Source of the DNA: Bacillota bacterium
GTDB lineage: Bacteria > Bacillota > Sulfobacillia > Sulfobacillales > Sulfobacillaceae
Direction: 5' to 3'
Length of the DNA stretch: 52,407 bases
NCBI GenBank assembly: GCA_021797515.1
Contig: JAJZZP010000186.1
Span: 1-52,407 of the forward strand
Positions 33,578-41,617 of the stretch are shown one piece after another (position 1 is the stretch's first letter; the number at the start of each line of letters is the position of its first letter). The position numbers were made by a program, and so were the translations under genes. The notes under the pieces are model-generated. The model searched no databases, had not been told where the DNA came from, and saw nothing but the letters and a program-made list of their open reading frames with translations.

Positions 33578-34242
33578 CCCGCCTAGCGTCTTTGATCGTC
33601 GGGGTTATCGCGGTGTTTATTGCCCCGGTTGACTGGTTGGGTTTGTGGACACTGGTTATTGTTCTCGGCTATCTGCGATATGGCACCCGACGAATTTCGG
33701 GGATTCTGCAGGCACTTGTAGGAGGAATTCTGTTAGCCCTGCTAAGAATGGTGAACCAGCCCGAGAGGCACCTTCAACTTCTGCCTAGCACCATCGGGGG
33801 ATTGCGATTTAGTTTGATGATTTTGGGGAGTGTCTGGGTTTTTGCTTCGGGATCGATGATGGCGATGCTGGCGAGCCTGGAACATAGTCTGAAGAGATTG
33901 GTGGGAAAGCGACTGACATTGGGCTACGTGATGTTGATGATGCTGTTAGGGTTGTTTTTTTTGCCGTATATGCTTCAAGATGTTCGGGAAATCCGAACTG
34001 ACCAGTCTATGCGCCAATATCTCGGGGGGACTAAAAAATGGCGGCCATTCCATTTTCTTCGCCCTATTTTGGCTCAGGGACTGCTGACCAGTGACTATAT
34101 TGCCGAGGCGTTATGGAGCAGGGGCTGGAGACCGGATGGATTGCCGGTTACCCCGCGACTAAGAAGTGTCGATGTCTTAATTGGGTTGGGGTGGATGCTC
34201 ATTATCGGCCTGGAGGTTGTCCGATGGCCCAATTGGCACTAA
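33541..34242 (+). CDS. ECF transporter membrane protein EcfT
   Basis: EcfT links the two ATPases to the S subunit in the cytoplasmic membrane. The 233-residue product has several hydrophobic segments (about residues 14-75 and 85-150) and the coupling motif SRGWRPDG near the C-terminus, corresponding to the family's Ala-Arg-Gly box. I chose ATG 33541, which has GAGGTGG nine bases upstream, over an in-frame reading from 33454 with a soluble extension. No S subunit gene lies nearby. Confidence 0.85.
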   Translation: MGSWHNHRIHPLTRLASLIVGVIAVFIAPVDWLGLWTLVIVLGYLRYGTRRISGILQALVGGILLALLRMVNQPERHLQLLPSTIGGLRFSLMILGSVWVFASGSMMAMLASLEHSLKRLVGKRLTLGYVMLMMLLGLFFLPYMLQDVREIRTDQSMRQYLGGTKKWRPFHFLRPILAQGLLTSDYIAEALWSRGWRPDGLPVTPRLRSVDVLIGLGWMLIIGLEVVRWPNWH

Positions 34243-34991
34243 GGATTTCATATGACGGAACCGACTACCACGGATTTCAGTGGCAACGCGAACAGGACAC
34301 GGTGCAATCCACACTGGAACACAGTCTGCGCTCTTTGCTAGGACCAGGAACTCTGACGGGAGGCAGCCGTACTGACCGTGGAGTCCACGCCGAAGATCAA
34401 GTTGTGGTATGGGACGGCGCATGCCCCGTTCCTTTGACTAGGTTGGGAAAGGTATTGAATCATCGCTTGCCTTTGTCGATTCGTGTCATGGCGGTAGGTA
34501 TGGTACCGGATGGCTGGGACCCGCGTCGCATGGCAACTGCAAAATTTTACCGGTACCAAATTTGGCGGGGCCCAGTCCCGGCAAATTGGGCTCGATTTGT
34601 GATGCGGATGGACGAGCCATTGGCATTGCCGATCTTAGTGGATACCGCGAGATGGTTCGAAGGGCGTCACGACTTTTCTTCATTTCGTTCGACGGGGTCG
34701 TCGGCACGAACTACAATACGTCAAGTGTTTACCAGTCGTTGGGACGTATCTCAGGGAGGCCGCGCCTTAATTTATCGAGTGGGGGCTAATGGGTTTTTGT
34801 ATCATATGGTGCGGTTAATGGTGGGTGCCATGTTGGAAGCGGCGAGAACGGGACAAACCGGGAATATTGCTCACGCTTTAACAAACCCGGGGCCAACCAC
34901 TCGGATGAATAAACTGGCGCCACCCCATGGGTTGGTATTGGAGCGCATCGAGATAGATGGCAAATGGTTTCGGTCGATTGAGGAGGGGTAA
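34224..34991 (+). CDS. truA: tRNA pseudouridine(38-40) synthase TruA
   Basis: TruA makes pseudouridine at positions 38-40 of the tRNA anticodon arm. The 255-residue product starts with LALRISYDGTDYHGFQWQRE, has the catalytic aspartate in GGSRTDRGVHAEDQV, and RTTIRQVFTSRW, then FLYHMVRLMVGAML. I chose ATG 34224, behind TGGAGG, over an in-frame start at 34113 lying in ecfT; the genes overlap by 19 bases. The ecfA-ecfA-ecfT-truA order is standard in Firmicutes. Confidence 0.95.
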   Translation: MAQLALRISYDGTDYHGFQWQREQDTVQSTLEHSLRSLLGPGTLTGGSRTDRGVHAEDQVVVWDGACPVPLTRLGKVLNHRLPLSIRVMAVGMVPDGWDPRRMATAKFYRYQIWRGPVPANWARFVMRMDEPLALPILVDTARWFEGRHDFSSFRSTGSSARTTIRQVFTSRWDVSQGGRALIYRVGANGFLYHMVRLMVGAMLEAARTGQTGNIAHALTNPGPTTRMNKLAPPHGLVLERIEIDGKWFRSIEEG

Positions 34992-34996
34992 GCATC

Positions 34997-35908
34997 ATGT
35001 TCCGCGAAATGGTGTTGGGATTGGGCAACAACGCGGTGGTTTCCGGTGTAGTTAAGCGATATGGCATGAATTTTGGAGCTTCACGATTTGTTGCCGGGGA
35101 TTCTTTGACCTCAGCGGTCCTAGTATGCGAAGATTTAAATCGTCGTGGAATCGCGGTAACCTTAGATCATTTGGGGGAGTCGGTGAGAGATGAACAAGCG
35201 GCAATAGCCGCAAAAGAAAGCTATCGGGAAATTTTGCGCACCATTGCCGAAAAGGGTCTGAATGCCAATGTTTCGCTGAAATTGACGATGATGGGTCTGA
35301 CTGTGTCGGTGGACCTGGCCCGGGGCAACTTGGCAGCCGTGGTAGAGGATGCCGCTGGATTAAATAACTTTGTGCGGATAGACATGGAAGATAGTCCGTA
35401 CACAGCGATTACCATTGACCTGTTCGAGGCAGTATGGCGAAAATTCCCTGGTCATGTAGGTTTGGTTTTGCAGTCCTATCTTTACCGAACCCAAGACGAT
35501 CTCAAACGGTTATCGGAACCGCCTAAAAACTTTCGAATCGTCAAAGGGGCTTATCGAGAACCAGTGGCGGTCGCGTTCCCTTCCAAGCCTGATGTAGATG
35601 ATAACTATGTGGAACTGGTGCGCCAATCGTTAGAGTTAGGCAACATGACGGCCATCGCGACACATGACGAGGTCGTTATCGGGCGTGTATTAAAGTACCT
35701 GAGAAGCCATCACGTGACACCAGAGCAGTTCGAATTTCAAATGCTTTACGGGGTAAAGCTTGATGTGTTGGAGGAACTGGCCAAAGAAGGATATCGAACC
35801 CGGGTGTATGTTCCGTATGGGCAGGACTGGTATGCCTATTACGTCCGTCGCATTGCCGAACGTCCTGCCAACTTGCTGTTTTTCGCCCGAGCTCTTATCG
35901 GTCGTTAG
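34997..35908 (+). CDS. Proline dehydrogenase
   Basis: This flavoenzyme oxidises proline to pyrroline-5-carboxylate, feeding electrons to the membrane. The 303-residue single-domain protein (not a PutA fusion) has a TIM-barrel pattern with GIAVTLDHLGESV, NFVRIDMEDSPYT, LQSYLYRTQDDL, RIVKGAYREP and the C-terminal RVYVPYGQDWYAYYVRRIAE that binds proline and flavin. ATG 34997 follows GGAGGGG at 34982-34988. It sits five bases after truA, where rplM-rpsI would be expected, and no dehydrogenase partner is visible. Confidence 0.92.
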   Translation: MFREMVLGLGNNAVVSGVVKRYGMNFGASRFVAGDSLTSAVLVCEDLNRRGIAVTLDHLGESVRDEQAAIAAKESYREILRTIAEKGLNANVSLKLTMMGLTVSVDLARGNLAAVVEDAAGLNNFVRIDMEDSPYTAITIDLFEAVWRKFPGHVGLVLQSYLYRTQDDLKRLSEPPKNFRIVKGAYREPVAVAFPSKPDVDDNYVELVRQSLELGNMTAIATHDEVVIGRVLKYLRSHHVTPEQFEFQMLYGVKLDVLEELAKEGYRTRVYVPYGQDWYAYYVRRIAERPANLLFFARALIGR

Positions 35909-36100
35909 TTTAGTGACGTATGGCCAAAATAAATGTGTTGGTAGTGTCATTGATAAAGTACTGGATCGTCGAGCGCCAGATAGAGTCTAACGACGGGGGA
36001 GCCAGCCCCGAGAATTGGCTGGGGTGGTATCCAGGAACTTTCGAGACACCACGGTCCCTGATCGGGGGTCGGATCAATTCCCCTTGATCATCTTTCCGTG
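35909..36100 (+). ncRNA. Cluster of hairpins, possible structured RNA
   Basis: Three stems follow each other: CCAGCC 36002-36007 with GGCTGG 36017-36022; GTGGT 36024-36028 with ACCAC 36048-36052; GATCAA 36072-36077 with TTGATC 36084-36089. The stretch GGGGGAGCCA then TGGGGTGGTATCC recalls part of the c-di-AMP (ydaO) riboswitch core, but its conserved 3' end is not found. No T run follows. It may be a decayed riboswitch or an unrelated RNA. Confidence 0.3.
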
Positions 36101-37146
36101 ACTTGAACCGAATCTAGCAAGCGTTGTCTCGAGCCAAACTTCTCTTGAGGGGCTGTTTATTCCAGACGCCATGCCTGTCAATTGTGTCCAATGGCACCAC
36201 GTAGTGGTAGTTAATCGGTGCCCTTGTAGCCGCCCTCTGAGCTTTTAAAATGAAAGTTAGCCGGTGCGATGAGACGTTTTGATGGCGAGCCCCATTTAAG
36301 AGCGACCGTCGCGCAAAGCACAATGGTCCTTTGGCGTGAATGTTCAACCGACACCAAAGTCCGAATTTTTGGGGTCCCAAAAACCACGGTTCGACTGTTG
36401 CACGTGATGTGGGACGGCCTTGGAGCATTGTGGCAGAGGTTGTTGAACTGACTGACCGTGTAGTTCATGGGAAGCGGTACCAATCTCCGAAGACAATAGA
36501 CCGAATTCTCAACCAGCCCCGGGGGACGGCATGAGTCGAGCGGGCCGCCGATACGCCTCGGCGCATTGCTGATGGAAGCTTGCGGATCTTGTGGGGTCGG
36601 GGATCACGAATCCGCCTGCGGTTGGAGACTACGGGCCGACCAGTTAAAGGCCAGCTAGTCGACTCTGTGTTGGGCACCTTGGTTAACGCCTTACACCTTT
36701 ACTAGGGGAGATCGTAAGGACTCTGAACAAGCAGTATCGGGCATTCGCCTTGCGCTCCAGATATTGGGGGGAGTGTTGTAGCAGGATTGGATCATTGCTC
36801 GTGACAGTTCCTGAGCTTTGACTCTTTCGTTTGGTACGGCCATGTGTCTTAAGAAAAACCCGTACAACACAAGGCACAGGCAAGGCATGATGCTTTGGCC
36901 GACCGCTAGGAAATTACAGCGATAGATTCAAACGTGATCCACCTATGCCAAGAAATTTGTTGCCGGTGGGCGGTGCGGGGTTGATGATCCCGAGAATCAG
37001 GAATGGTGAATCGCAACACGTTAGCAGCAATCCGATCTTTTGTGCGATAGCGAACTTTGGAGGAACACGACATCGAGCCTTGGGCAGAGAGGATGTCAAA
37101 TCCTCAACTAAAAAGTCACTAGGGGAACCCAGGGCAATTCAGGTGA
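36101..37146. other. Gene-poor stretch, nothing recognisable
   Basis: About 1 kb holds only short, overlapping open frames on both strands without good ribosome sites or recognisable sequence. One frame open from 36535 to the TAG at 36703-36705 reads protein-like (SLRILWGRGSRIRLRLETT) but has no convincing start, so it may be a remnant. I find no transposase, tRNA or repeat. Confidence 0.5.
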
Positions 37147-37176
37147 TTGACAACAGAAGAATAATGGGGCTAAACT
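37147..37176 (+). promoter_or_regulatory. Promoter of the marR-exporter operon
   Basis: TTGACA at 37147-37152 and TAAACT at 37171-37176 have an 18-base spacer. It lies about 50 bases before the regulator's TTG start and would drive the genes down to 41508. Confidence 0.65.
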
Positions 37177-37185
37177 TACTCGTTG

Positions 37186-37205
37186 TTAATATTACGTTAC
37201 ATTAA
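37186..37205 (+). promoter_or_regulatory. Candidate MarR operator
   Basis: TTAAT and ATTAA form an inverted repeat with a ten-base spacer, overlapping the likely transcription start, next to an AT-rich palindrome TAATATTA. MarR proteins usually bind such AT-rich repeats at their own promoters. The link is inferred from position only. Confidence 0.35.
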
Positions 37206-37226
37206 ATATAAGGGTGGCGAATAAAT

Positions 37227-37652
37227 TTGCCAAATCGGGACGAACTGCTAGACGACGTGACACAAGTGTTCTTTCGAATCGGTCGCCAGTTTCGCCAGAT
37301 ACATGATGAGTCGCTGACGTTTGGCCAGTTTTCCGCCCTAATTATTTTGTATAACCTCGGTCCACTTCCCATGGGAACCGTCGCCGAACATCTCGGTATA
37401 TCGATGGCGAGTGCCACAGGCATGATTGACCGTTTAGTGCATGCGGGGTGGGTGGATCGTTCGCGGTCTGAGACGGATCGCCGAGTAGTATCGGTAGACC
37501 TGACCAGTCAAGGAAGAGAAAAGATGACTGCCAAACAACGGGCGCGGCGTCGACAAATCCAAGAACTGTTCGAACCACTAACGGAATCCGACCTTACGCA
37601 ACTTCTCATGATGTTGGAAAAAGTGGCCGAACGGGTAGAGTCTAATCGCTGA
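37227..37652 (+). CDS. MarR-family transcriptional regulator
   Basis: A 141-residue winged-helix regulator. It has the family pattern: an N-terminal dimer helix, LGPLPMGTVAEHLGISMAS for the helix-turn-helix around residues 49-67, GMIDRLVHAGWVDRSRSETDRR as recognition helix and wing, and a C-terminal dimer helix. It starts at TTG 37227 behind AGGGTGG. Being first in an exporter operon suggests it represses that operon until a ligand binds, as with EmrR/MarR types; the ligand is unknown. Confidence 0.88.
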   Translation: MPNRDELLDDVTQVFFRIGRQFRQIHDESLTFGQFSALIILYNLGPLPMGTVAEHLGISMASATGMIDRLVHAGWVDRSRSETDRRVVSVDLTSQGREKMTAKQRARRRQIQELFEPLTESDLTQLLMMLEKVAERVESNR

Positions 37653-37729
37653 GGCTGTCTTACTGTACTGGGAATCTAAAAAGTCTGCACAATGGACAAC
37701 GTAAAGCGGATACAGAGAGAGGTCGCATA

Positions 37730-38569
37730 ATGGGGCTCCTGATTGCAGGATTAGTGGAAGCATTAATCGCTTGGGGAATTGGCTTGTATTTGCTTATGTC
37801 AACCAACGTTTCGCATGTGTGGGGCGGATTGGCCATAGTGGTAGGAGTCGTCGTATTGCTGTTAAGTGTTGCATTAGGACGAAAACCTAAGGAGTCGCGC
37901 GATGAGAATACGGCAACCAAGCCAGCTGGCATCGATGACGCAAACATCGACGCAGAATCGGCGGATGCTTCAGAGGCACATGGATTGGAACGACGTGATC
38001 ACATTGGAATGGAACGGGTGGAAGATAATCCCCTCGAAATTCATCAAGATGTGGTGCCAATGGCTGCTCTTGGCATTGCGGTGCCGGCGTCATTGAAGGT
38101 CATGCAGGATGCAGTGAAACGATCCCACTGGCGGTATCGAGCTCGGGAATCGGAAACCCGGGCCGCGACTTTGGCAGAGATGGTTTTGCATGAAGGGAAA
38201 AGTGGTGATACCAGTCGCGATGATCGTCCTCGTCAGTTGCGCCGATTGTGCGACTTGGCCATTTTAAGCCAAGGGTTTGATGCTTGGGCCAATGGGGCGC
38301 AAGCCGAATTTCGTCTGGATCGCTACCGACGAGCGCAAACGCCGGAAGACATTCAGGAACGCCTTGCTGATATACATCGTGAGACCGAAACGTTGAATGC
38401 GGAAGCTGGCCATTGGCGTGATTTGATTGCGGAGTACGAGGATCCCTACCGACGGTCCTTAGCCGAACGGGTGCGCTTTGAAAAATTGAGCGAATTGGAA
38501 GAACGGCTTGAAGAGCTGACACTGCTGCAATTAGGCTACCAAGCCATGTTGGAAGAGGAGGCAAACTAA
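37730..38569 (+). CDS. Membrane-anchored coiled-coil protein, function unknown
   Basis: I do not recognise this 279-residue family. Residues 1-50 form two transmembrane helices (GLLIAGLVEALIAWGIGLYL and a second at about 30-49) followed by Arg-Lys, which suggests both ends face the cytoplasm. Residues 55-110 are acidic and low in complexity, and from about 130 the protein is charged and helical, ending in a likely coiled coil (ETLNAEAGHWRDLIAEYED, ELEERLEELTLLQL). It lies between marR and the first fusion protein, overlapping that gene by one base (TAATG), so it probably belongs to the export system. Confidence 0.7.
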   Translation: MGLLIAGLVEALIAWGIGLYLLMSTNVSHVWGGLAIVVGVVVLLLSVALGRKPKESRDENTATKPAGIDDANIDAESADASEAHGLERRDHIGMERVEDNPLEIHQDVVPMAALGIAVPASLKVMQDAVKRSHWRYRARESETRAATLAEMVLHEGKSGDTSRDDRPRQLRRLCDLAILSQGFDAWANGAQAEFRLDRYRRAQTPEDIQERLADIHRETETLNAEAGHWRDLIAEYEDPYRRSLAERVRFEKLSELEERLEELTLLQLGYQAMLEEEAN

Positions 38570-39192
38570 TGCCACGCTGGGTACTAATTGTGGTGACGGC
38601 CATTGCTGTCTTAACACTGGGTGGAACAGCGGGGTGGTATGCATATCAAAACACTAACTATGTGAAAAGCGGGTATGCCTATGTTACATCGCCATATGCA
38701 TGGGTTGCCGCGTCGGAAAGCGGGCAGATCACCAAGGTATTGGTGTTGACGGGGCAACATGTCCTCCGGGGGCAACCGCTCTTCGATGAGCGGGTAGCCG
38801 GAAAAGCAGGACTTATTGCGGTGAACGCGACCGCAAATGGAGTGGTGGGGAATATCAACGTCACATTGGGTTCCGTGGTCGAATCAGGAGAGGATTTGTG
38901 TACGGTGGTGAACTTATCTAACCCGCACGTAGTGGCAGAAGTGCCGGAGTCGCAAGCGCGCAATGTATCGTTAAGTCAGAGCGTGGATGTGCATTTTAGC
39001 GAAGAGCCGGGGCAAGTATACCGTGGCACCGTGACCCATATAGGCGCAGTGACACTCACCACCCTATCCCCGATTTTGCGAACAGGAACATTTGCTAAAG
39101 AACGCGAGTGGGTGCCAGTGACTATCACGTTGATGAATTCTCCTGGCAATCTTCGTGATGGAGAAAACGCGTCAATTCGGATTCATATTTAG
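38569..39192 (+). CDS. Short HlyD/EmrA-type membrane-fusion protein, first copy
   Basis: A 207-residue protein with one N-terminal transmembrane helix (about 5-24) and an extracytoplasmic part with a lipoyl-like hairpin: GQITKVLVLTGQHVLRGQPL and then NGVVGNINVTLGSVVESGEDL, followed by a beta-barrel region. It lacks the long alpha-helical hairpin of Gram-negative EmrA/HlyD. It precedes the exporter by about 26 bases and resembles the gene after it. A role as an export adaptor is inferred from family and context. Confidence 0.8.
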   Translation: MPRWVLIVVTAIAVLTLGGTAGWYAYQNTNYVKSGYAYVTSPYAWVAASESGQITKVLVLTGQHVLRGQPLFDERVAGKAGLIAVNATANGVVGNINVTLGSVVESGEDLCTVVNLSNPHVVAEVPESQARNVSLSQSVDVHFSEEPGQVYRGTVTHIGAVTLTTLSPILRTGTFAKEREWVPVTITLMNSPGNLRDGENASIRIHI

Positions 39193-39218
39193 TAGCATAG
39201 GGAGAGGAGGAAGTGTAC

Positions 39219-40775
39219 GTGGCAGAGTCTCCCCAAGTCGAACGCCATTGGGGAGTGGCGTTGGCAGTGTTGGTTATTGGAGCCTTTATGGCGATTTTGG
39301 ACAGTTCTATTGTGAACATTGCCATTCCTAAATTGGAGAGTGTGTTTTCTGTAGACACAGCTCAGGTTCAGTGGGTTGTGACGATTTATTTACTGGTGCT
39401 AGGGGTTGTAGTGCCCGCCGCCGGTTATCTTGGAGAGCGGTTTGGCTATCAGCGCATCTATATTATCTCGTTGGTAATTTTCACCATTGGTTCGGCATTG
39501 TCCGGACTTTCCTGGAGCCTTAGCGCATTGACGGTTTTTCGAGTATTGCAAGCTTTTGGCGGTGGACTGATCATGCCAATTACCATGGCTATGGTGTATC
39601 GCATTGTGCCCCGCCAACAAATCGGAACGGCAATGGGTTTCTGGGGATTGGCCATAATTGTTGCACCAGCGATTGGTCCAACCTTGGGCGGCTATTTGGT
39701 GGAATATGTTAACTGGCGTTTGATTTTTTATATCAATGTACCCATTGGCATTATCGGCGTGCTGTTGGCCTTTATGTATCTGCCGAAATTTTCCCAAGCC
39801 GTACGAGGACGTTTTGATAGCGTGGGTTTTGCTATGGTGGCCGCAGGACTCTTTGCATTGTTGTTGGCACTGTCCGAAGGAGAGACCTGGGGTTGGTCTT
39901 CGGAACCGATAGTTCTACTATTGATGGGATCTGGATTTCTTTTGGTGCTGTTTGTGTTGTGGGAACTGAGAACCCCCTATCCACTTTTGGATTTAAGGGT
40001 ATTTAAATTTGGCTCTTTTGCTTTGTCCAACGTTTTGGTGGTGTTGGTCACAGTAGCGATGTATTCCGGTGTGTTTTATGTACCGTTATTCTTGCAAACC
40101 ATTGTGGGATTTGGCGCAATGAAAACGGGGCTGATTATGATGCCGGCGGCTTTGGCATCCGCCATTATGATGCCGATTTCCGGACGGATTTACGACAAAA
40201 TTGGCGCCCGGCCTTTGGTGGTTACGGGGATGGCGCTATTGGCCATCACCACCTATTTGCTGCACAACCTTTCGGTAGATACGTCCGTCGGGCAAGTGAT
40301 ATTCTGGCTGACCTTGCGTGGCTTTGGCATGGGCATGGCGATGATGCCGGTCACCACCGCAGGGATGTCGGCGGTTCCCACCGAACACGTGGGAGGCGCC
40401 TCGGCAATTAACAATATTATGCAAAGAGTGGCAGGTTCCTTTGGGCTGGCGGGACTTACCGCGCTGCTAGAGGAACAATCTACCATGCATGCGCAAATGC
40501 TGGCCTCTGCCTATACCCCCACATCAGGGTCAGCCATGCAACTGTTGCATGGATTACAAGCACTAATTGTGGGTCAGGGGCTTGCCGCCTTGCCTGCTAA
40601 GCAGATAACGATTACCACGTTATACGGATTCATCGAGCAGCAAGGTTTTGTGATGGGCATTGACGACGTCTTTGTCGTGGCTGCCTTGTTTACGGTGGCT
40701 GGAGCTATTTTAGCGCTCGCCTTGAAAACCTATCGCACTCAGGGAAAATCGGCGCGGGCAATGGCTGCGGAATAG
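39219..40775 (+). CDS. DHA2-family (EmrB/QacA-type) drug exporter, MFS
   Basis: A proton-driven exporter of the 14-helix DHA2 branch. The 518-residue protein has FMAILDSSIVNIAIPKL in helix 1, motif A as GYLGERFGYQRIYI, and the antiporter motif around APAIGPTLGGYLVEYVNWRL. It has about 14 hydrophobic segments to a short cytoplasmic tail. I chose GTG 39219, eight bases after GGAGAGGAGG, over GTG 39213, which is too close. Substrates are probably lipophilic compounds; none can be named. Confidence 0.9.
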   Translation: MAESPQVERHWGVALAVLVIGAFMAILDSSIVNIAIPKLESVFSVDTAQVQWVVTIYLLVLGVVVPAAGYLGERFGYQRIYIISLVIFTIGSALSGLSWSLSALTVFRVLQAFGGGLIMPITMAMVYRIVPRQQIGTAMGFWGLAIIVAPAIGPTLGGYLVEYVNWRLIFYINVPIGIIGVLLAFMYLPKFSQAVRGRFDSVGFAMVAAGLFALLLALSEGETWGWSSEPIVLLLMGSGFLLVLFVLWELRTPYPLLDLRVFKFGSFALSNVLVVLVTVAMYSGVFYVPLFLQTIVGFGAMKTGLIMMPAALASAIMMPISGRIYDKIGARPLVVTGMALLAITTYLLHNLSVDTSVGQVIFWLTLRGFGMGMAMMPVTTAGMSAVPTEHVGGASAINNIMQRVAGSFGLAGLTALLEEQSTMHAQMLASAYTPTSGSAMQLLHGLQALIVGQGLAALPAKQITITTLYGFIEQQGFVMGIDDVFVVAALFTVAGAILALALKTYRTQGKSARAMAAE

Positions 40776-40839
40776 CTGTGGGTTTATGGGTCGGGAATGA
40801 TAGAGAAGGCAAAGTATATTTTTCAGAGGAGAGAAGAAC

Positions 40840-41508
40840 GTGAAGCAGAGTCGGCTGATATTGATTAATATCCTTATCCTGGTGGCCGTGATTATTATCG
40901 GAGGATTAGGCGTCTACTACTGGAACCAGAACTATAACTACGTAAGCACGCAGGATGCTTCGGTATCGGCTCCGACTATTCCAGTACCCGCCTTGGCGTC
41001 TGGTACCATTGAAAACCTTTCTTTGCAAACAGGTCAGCACGTCACCAAGGGGCAAATTGTGGGCCAAGAAATTGTGGCTGGTACGGCGACTGGCAAAGGA
41101 GCCTCAGCGGCAACCACGCTAAACTTGGTGGCCCCGGCTAGTGGGACCATTGCGACCGTTTCGACCAGCAACGGACAGGTCGTGGGCGCTGGAACGCCTT
41201 TGTTTACCGAGGTGAAACTAGATCAGGTAACGGTGGTCGCTAACATTCCCGAAACCAAAATTCGCAACGTGTCGGTGGGCCAAACGGCTACTATATACGT
41301 AGATGCTCATCCCGGAGTGTCACTCACCGGAAAAGTGCAAGCCATTCAACCTACTACGCAGTCATTTTTCTCTTTGATTCCTACGTCAGCTACTGCGGGA
41401 ACGTACACTAAAGTGACTCAGCGTGTTCCGGTAATTTTGAGTATTAATACCGCGGGATACTCGCTTCTTCCCGGAGAAAACTGCGAGGTGCGCATTACCA
41501 TCCACTAA
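40840..41508 (+). CDS. Short HlyD/EmrA-type membrane-fusion protein, second copy
   Basis: A 222-residue paralogue of the protein at 38569: one N-terminal helix (about 7-26), NYNYVSTQDASVSAPTIPVP, then lipoyl-like repeats GTIENLSLQTGQHVTKGQI and SGTIATVSTSNGQVVGAGTP, and a final beta part ending NCEVRITIH. It also lacks a helical hairpin. GTG 40840 follows AGAGGAGAGAAG. It lies 64 bases after the exporter and before a terminator, so it closes the operon. Confidence 0.8.
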   Translation: MKQSRLILINILILVAVIIIGGLGVYYWNQNYNYVSTQDASVSAPTIPVPALASGTIENLSLQTGQHVTKGQIVGQEIVAGTATGKGASAATTLNLVAPASGTIATVSTSNGQVVGAGTPLFTEVKLDQVTVVANIPETKIRNVSVGQTATIYVDAHPGVSLTGKVQAIQPTTQSFFSLIPTSATAGTYTKVTQRVPVILSINTAGYSLLPGENCEVRITIH

Positions 41509-41522
41509 TTGTCGGGGAACTA

Positions 41523-41565
41523 CAAAAGCAACTGGAGCTCTGCGGTGCCAGTTGCTTTTGTTTAG
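41523..41565 (+). terminator. Terminator of the exporter operon
   Basis: CAAAAGCAACTGG at 41523-41535 pairs perfectly with CCAGTTGCTTTTG at 41548-41560, followed by TTTAG. The A-rich left arm makes it work in either direction in principle. Confidence 0.8.
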
Positions 41566-41617
41566 ATACGAAAGCGAATACAATGAAAGAGAATAGCTTC
41601 CGAGAGAGAGGGACGGA

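Noticed and set aside
35970-36000. Group II intron 5' end (GAGCGCCAGATAGAG resembles GUGCGCCCAGAUAGGG)
   Set aside because: No reverse transcriptase frame or domain V motif follows within the 1.3 kb stretch.
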